Assembly (NCBI GenBank): GCA_031253365.1
Contig: JAIRWE010000098.1
Coordinates: 1 to 7,987 of the forward strand
Length of the DNA stretch: 7,987 bases
Source of the DNA: Oscillospiraceae bacterium
GTDB taxonomy: Bacteria > Bacillota > Clostridia > Oscillospirales > Ruminococcaceae
Direction of reading: 5' to 3'
The notes under the pieces are model-generated. The model did not search any database. It worked only from the letters and a program-made list of their open reading frames with translations, and was not told the origin of the DNA. The position numbers were made by a program, and so were the translations under genes. Positions 6,661-7,987 of this stretch are shown here, piece after piece. The first letter of the stretch is position 1; each line of letters begins with the position of its first letter.

Positions 6661-6880
6661 CGACGCGATTATGCAAAGAGGAATGGAGTTGCTTGTAGAC
6701 CACCTCGGAGTTATTGAGGCTGAACGATTTGTGTTTAACATAAAATCCGAAGAGCCTTTCAACTATACCGAGTGGCGCAAAACTCAACCGTGGTACAACA
6801 TGACCGCAGAAGAAATCAATGAGGAAGCAAAAAAACTCTTTCCGCAAAAATCCTTTGGTTGGGGCGGTAACGAGGGGTAA
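6653..6880 (+). CDS. Small antitoxin-like protein paired with the PIN toxin
   Basis: A 75-aa acidic protein, presumed to neutralise the overlapping PIN toxin. The N-terminal half (MTNDAIMQRGMELLVDHLG, then VIEAERFVFNIK) is predicted helical. It is followed by an EPFNYTEWR motif and an EEINEEAKKLF helix. Small proteins of this type (AERF...DYT.W...EEI) commonly sit beside PIN toxins of the DNCCxNRPFD type; this is recalled family knowledge and was not searched. ATG 6653 is preferred because GGAG at 6639-6642 gives 10-nt spacing, while ATG 6644 would leave only 1 nt. The gene order is toxin first, the reverse of many VapBC loci. No classical DNA-binding motif is evident, so autoregulation cannot be claimed. 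Confidence 0.68.
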   Translation: MTNDAIMQRGMELLVDHLGVIEAERFVFNIKSEEPFNYTEWRKTQPWYNMTAEEINEEAKKLFPQKSFGWGGNEG

Positions 6881-6881
6881 A

Positions 6882-6923
6882 GCGGAAATCTACCGCAGCA
6901 TAATTCACGAAAAAAACGGGTTA
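6882..6923 (+). repeat. Downstream degraded copy of the NYN/PIN-like gene 3' end
   Basis: This copy matches 6125-6177 except for one T-to-C change at each of two sites and an 11-nt deletion that shifts the frame. It therefore encodes nothing by itself. It ends in GGGTTA directly followed by AAA, so the ancestral gene would have ended with TAA at the position where the upstream copy now has TAG. It touches the terminator, marking the former end of the host transcript. Confidence 0.85.
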
Positions 6924-6966
6924 AAATCCCCCCTCGGTAAACTTTCGTTTACCGAGGGGGGTTTTC
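6924..6966. terminator. Strong bidirectional rho-independent terminator
   Basis: A perfect 15-bp stem, CCCCCCTCGGTAAAC (6928-6942) with GTTTACCGAGGGGGG (6947-6961), closes a TTTC loop. TTTT (6962-6965) follows, and AAAA (6923-6926) precedes on the other side. It lies between the plus-strand toxin-antitoxin pair and the convergent minus-strand gene, so it can serve both directions. The T-runs are short. Confidence 0.9.
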
Positions 6967-7018
6967 AAATCGACGTAACATCAAAACGATAAAAGACCAG
7001 GTATTTCGGCGGTTGAGA

Positions 7019-7264
7019 TTACCTCTCTGTCACCACAGAACCGATACCCCATGCTTGCAATTCCTCCTCGGGCAACGGGTCAAAAAAGCTGTCCGGCAAT
7101 TCCGGTCCTCCGAGAAAGTCAAGGTTAAGCTGGCGCTTCGGGCTTTCGGGCGCCGCCTCGTCCGCGGGCGACACAACGACCTCCACCCTTCTGTTACGCA
7201 AAGCGGAGGGGAGATTGAAAAGGCTGATTAGCTTATCGCTTTCAATGGTTTGACGAAATTCCAT
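7019..7264 (-). CDS. Solitary antitoxin-like small protein
   Basis: An 81-aa acidic protein. The N terminus MEFRQTIESDKLISLFNLPSA followed by RNRRVEVVVSP resembles the short N-terminal region of clostridial type II antitoxins that start with a beta-strand/LP.../VEV pattern. The C terminus contains DPLPEEELQAWG, a motif often seen in antitoxins that bind PIN or RelE toxins. The start at 7264 is chosen because TAAGGAG (complement of 7274-7280) lies 9 nt upstream; the frame is open further upstream but lacks a ribosome site. No toxin gene follows before the terminator at 6924-6966, so it is an orphan or its partner is elsewhere. The assignment rests on recalled pattern similarity only. Confidence 0.55.
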   Translation of the reverse strand: MEFRQTIESDKLISLFNLPSALRNRRVEVVVSPADEAAPESPKRQLNLDFLGGPELPDSFFDPLPEEELQAWGIGSVVTER

Positions 7265-7315
7265 CACACTCGTCTCCTTATGATAACTCTTCAAAAGCAT
7301 ATCCCTACGCATATT

Positions 7316-7344
7316 ATCATACAGCAATCCGAATTAAATTTCAA
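7316..7344 (-). promoter_or_regulatory. Sigma-A-type promoter for the antitoxin-like gene
   Basis: On the minus strand, TTGAAA (complement of 7339-7344), a 17-bp spacer and TATGAT (complement of 7316-7321) form a near-consensus promoter. It lies about 50 bp upstream of the start codon at 7264 and downstream of the beta-propeller-like gene, so the small gene is probably transcribed independently. Confidence 0.72.
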
Positions 7345-7386
7345 GCCCTTTTCCGGGTTTCTTTGAGCGGCGGTCGTCCGACAGGC

Positions 7387-7987
7387 TTAAACGGGCTTGT
7401 GACTGCGGGCGTCTAAAACGAACTGTCCGCCTGAAACGGGTATTCCGTTGTCGTCCGCAAAATTGAACTCGCAGAGGATTTCCCAATAACCGCCGTCTTC
7501 CCCTTTTGTCCATTCAATCGGGGCAATCCTCAGCGTCAACTTATCCGCAAAATCTTCCTGCGCCGAAAGCCTGTTCGCGTATTCTTTCAAAGGCTGTGTT
7601 TCCACAAGACCGCCCTTGATTTCGCCCGCCGAGAGCAGAACGAAGGAGTCGTTGTCCTTATGGCCAAGGCATAAGATGAAAGCCCCGTCGCTGTCCGGCG
7701 ACCACACGAATTTTTCAATGTTGACTTCGGCTCCGAAGTCGTACACATCGGTTATAACCTTATCGTCGAGGCGAATAATGACGGCGGTGTAAAACGGGTA
7801 ATAATAACCGTCGGCGTCGTAATTGTTTTCGCCGTTGCAGGTTGACGCGGCGTATTTGCCGTCGGGCGAGATTTCATAAACCGCGTCTGTCGGAATCTCC
7901 GTCGGGTTTTCATAATCCCACACCGCGGGATACGTTAAGGACGCGCGGTCGTCCTCGGGCGGCAAAGCGAGATAGGCTTCAAGGTCG
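7387..7987 (-). CDS. C-terminal part of a beta-propeller-like protein (cut by window edge)
   Basis: The reading frame stays open to the right edge of the window, giving at least 199 residues and a missing N terminus. The TTG at 7965 need not be a start. EISPDGKYAAST and, about 50 residues later, FVWSPDSDGAFILCL have the SPDG/WSPDS pattern of TolB/WD40-like (PD40) propeller blades. The C-terminal part (WTKGEDGGYWEILCEFNF) is beta-rich and acidic. Such proteins in Clostridia are often secreted or lipoproteins, but the signal sequence would lie outside the window. No catalytic residues were recognised and no specific function is proposed. The stop is TAA (complement of 7387-7389). Confidence 0.6.
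   Translation of the reverse strand, partial: DLEAYLALPPEDDRASLTYPAVWDYENPTEIPTDAVYEISPDGKYAASTCNGENNYDADGYYYPFYTAVIIRLDDKVITDVYDFGAEVNIEKFVWSPDSDGAFILCLGHKDNDSFVLLSAGEIKGGLVETQPLKEYANRLSAQEDFADKLTLRIAPIEWTKGEDGGYWEILCEFNFADDNGIPVSGGQFVLDARSHKPV

Larger units (their letters stand above)
6178..6903. other. Putative inserted toxin-antitoxin cassette
   Basis: The segment between the two copies of the 20-nt exact repeat holds two small overlapping genes. One sampled line is about 42% GC (6241-6300), against about 60% in the ATPase-like gene (3601-3660). The repeat arrangement and base composition suggest horizontal acquisition between the stop codon of the NYN/PIN-like gene and that gene's terminator. 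No transposase or integrase is encoded, so the mechanism is unknown. The boundaries are approximate by the length of the repeat. Confidence 0.6.

Noticed and set aside
6178..6903. Insertion sequence or transposon
   Set aside because: No transposase, integrase or terminal inverted repeats; the flanks are direct repeats of the adjacent gene's end, so only an insertion footprint is claimed.

Overview
The window reads as a chromosomal segment of a Bacillota (Clostridia-like) bacterium, probably an uncultured gut lineage. The evidence is strong AGGAGG-type ribosome sites, sigma-A promoters with 17-bp spacers, tight head-to-tail gene packing, and clostridial-type proteins (a FatA-like acyl-ACP thioesterase, SEDS protein, DUF368). 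A sampled housekeeping line is about 60% GC (3601-3660), while one inside the toxin-antitoxin cassette is about 42% (6241-6300). No rRNA, tRNA, CRISPR array or recognisable transposase is present. The taxonomic call is an inference.

Region 1 (1-121) is non-coding and structured. It has AAAATTTT at both ends of an 81-bp stretch, imperfect terminal inverted repeats and internal hairpins, like a small dispersed repeat. Region 2 (122-5440) is a compact plus-strand cluster: acyl-ACP thioesterase, a divergent RodA/FtsW-family (SEDS) membrane protein, an 844-aa P2-type (Ca2+-pump-like) P-type ATPase homologue, and a DUF368 (PopT-like) polyprenyl-phosphate translocase. The last two are translationally coupled through a TTGA overlap. 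The main discovery candidate lies here. The P-type ATPase homologue keeps the fold and an intact reading frame, yet it has lost the phosphorylated aspartate (DKTGT became GKDSV), the TGES glutamate, the M4 PEGL motif, TGD (now TPD) and most of GDGxND. It is therefore a predicted pseudoenzyme, placed between two lipid-II/undecaprenyl-phosphate-related membrane proteins.

Region 3 (5418-6965) starts with a near-consensus promoter inside the end of the DUF368 gene. This drives a NYN/PIN-like nuclease-fold protein with six tandem hexapeptide repeats. A PIN-toxin plus small antitoxin-like gene pair follows, AT-richer than its surroundings. The pair is flanked by imperfect direct repeats that are the 3' end of the NYN/PIN-like gene. 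The second copy lies directly before a strong bidirectional terminator, so the cassette appears to have been inserted between that gene's stop codon and its original terminator.

Region 4 (7019-7987, minus strand) carries a solitary antitoxin-like small gene with its own strong promoter and no toxin visible beside it. Upstream of it on the same strand is the 3' part of a beta-propeller-like protein cut by the window edge.
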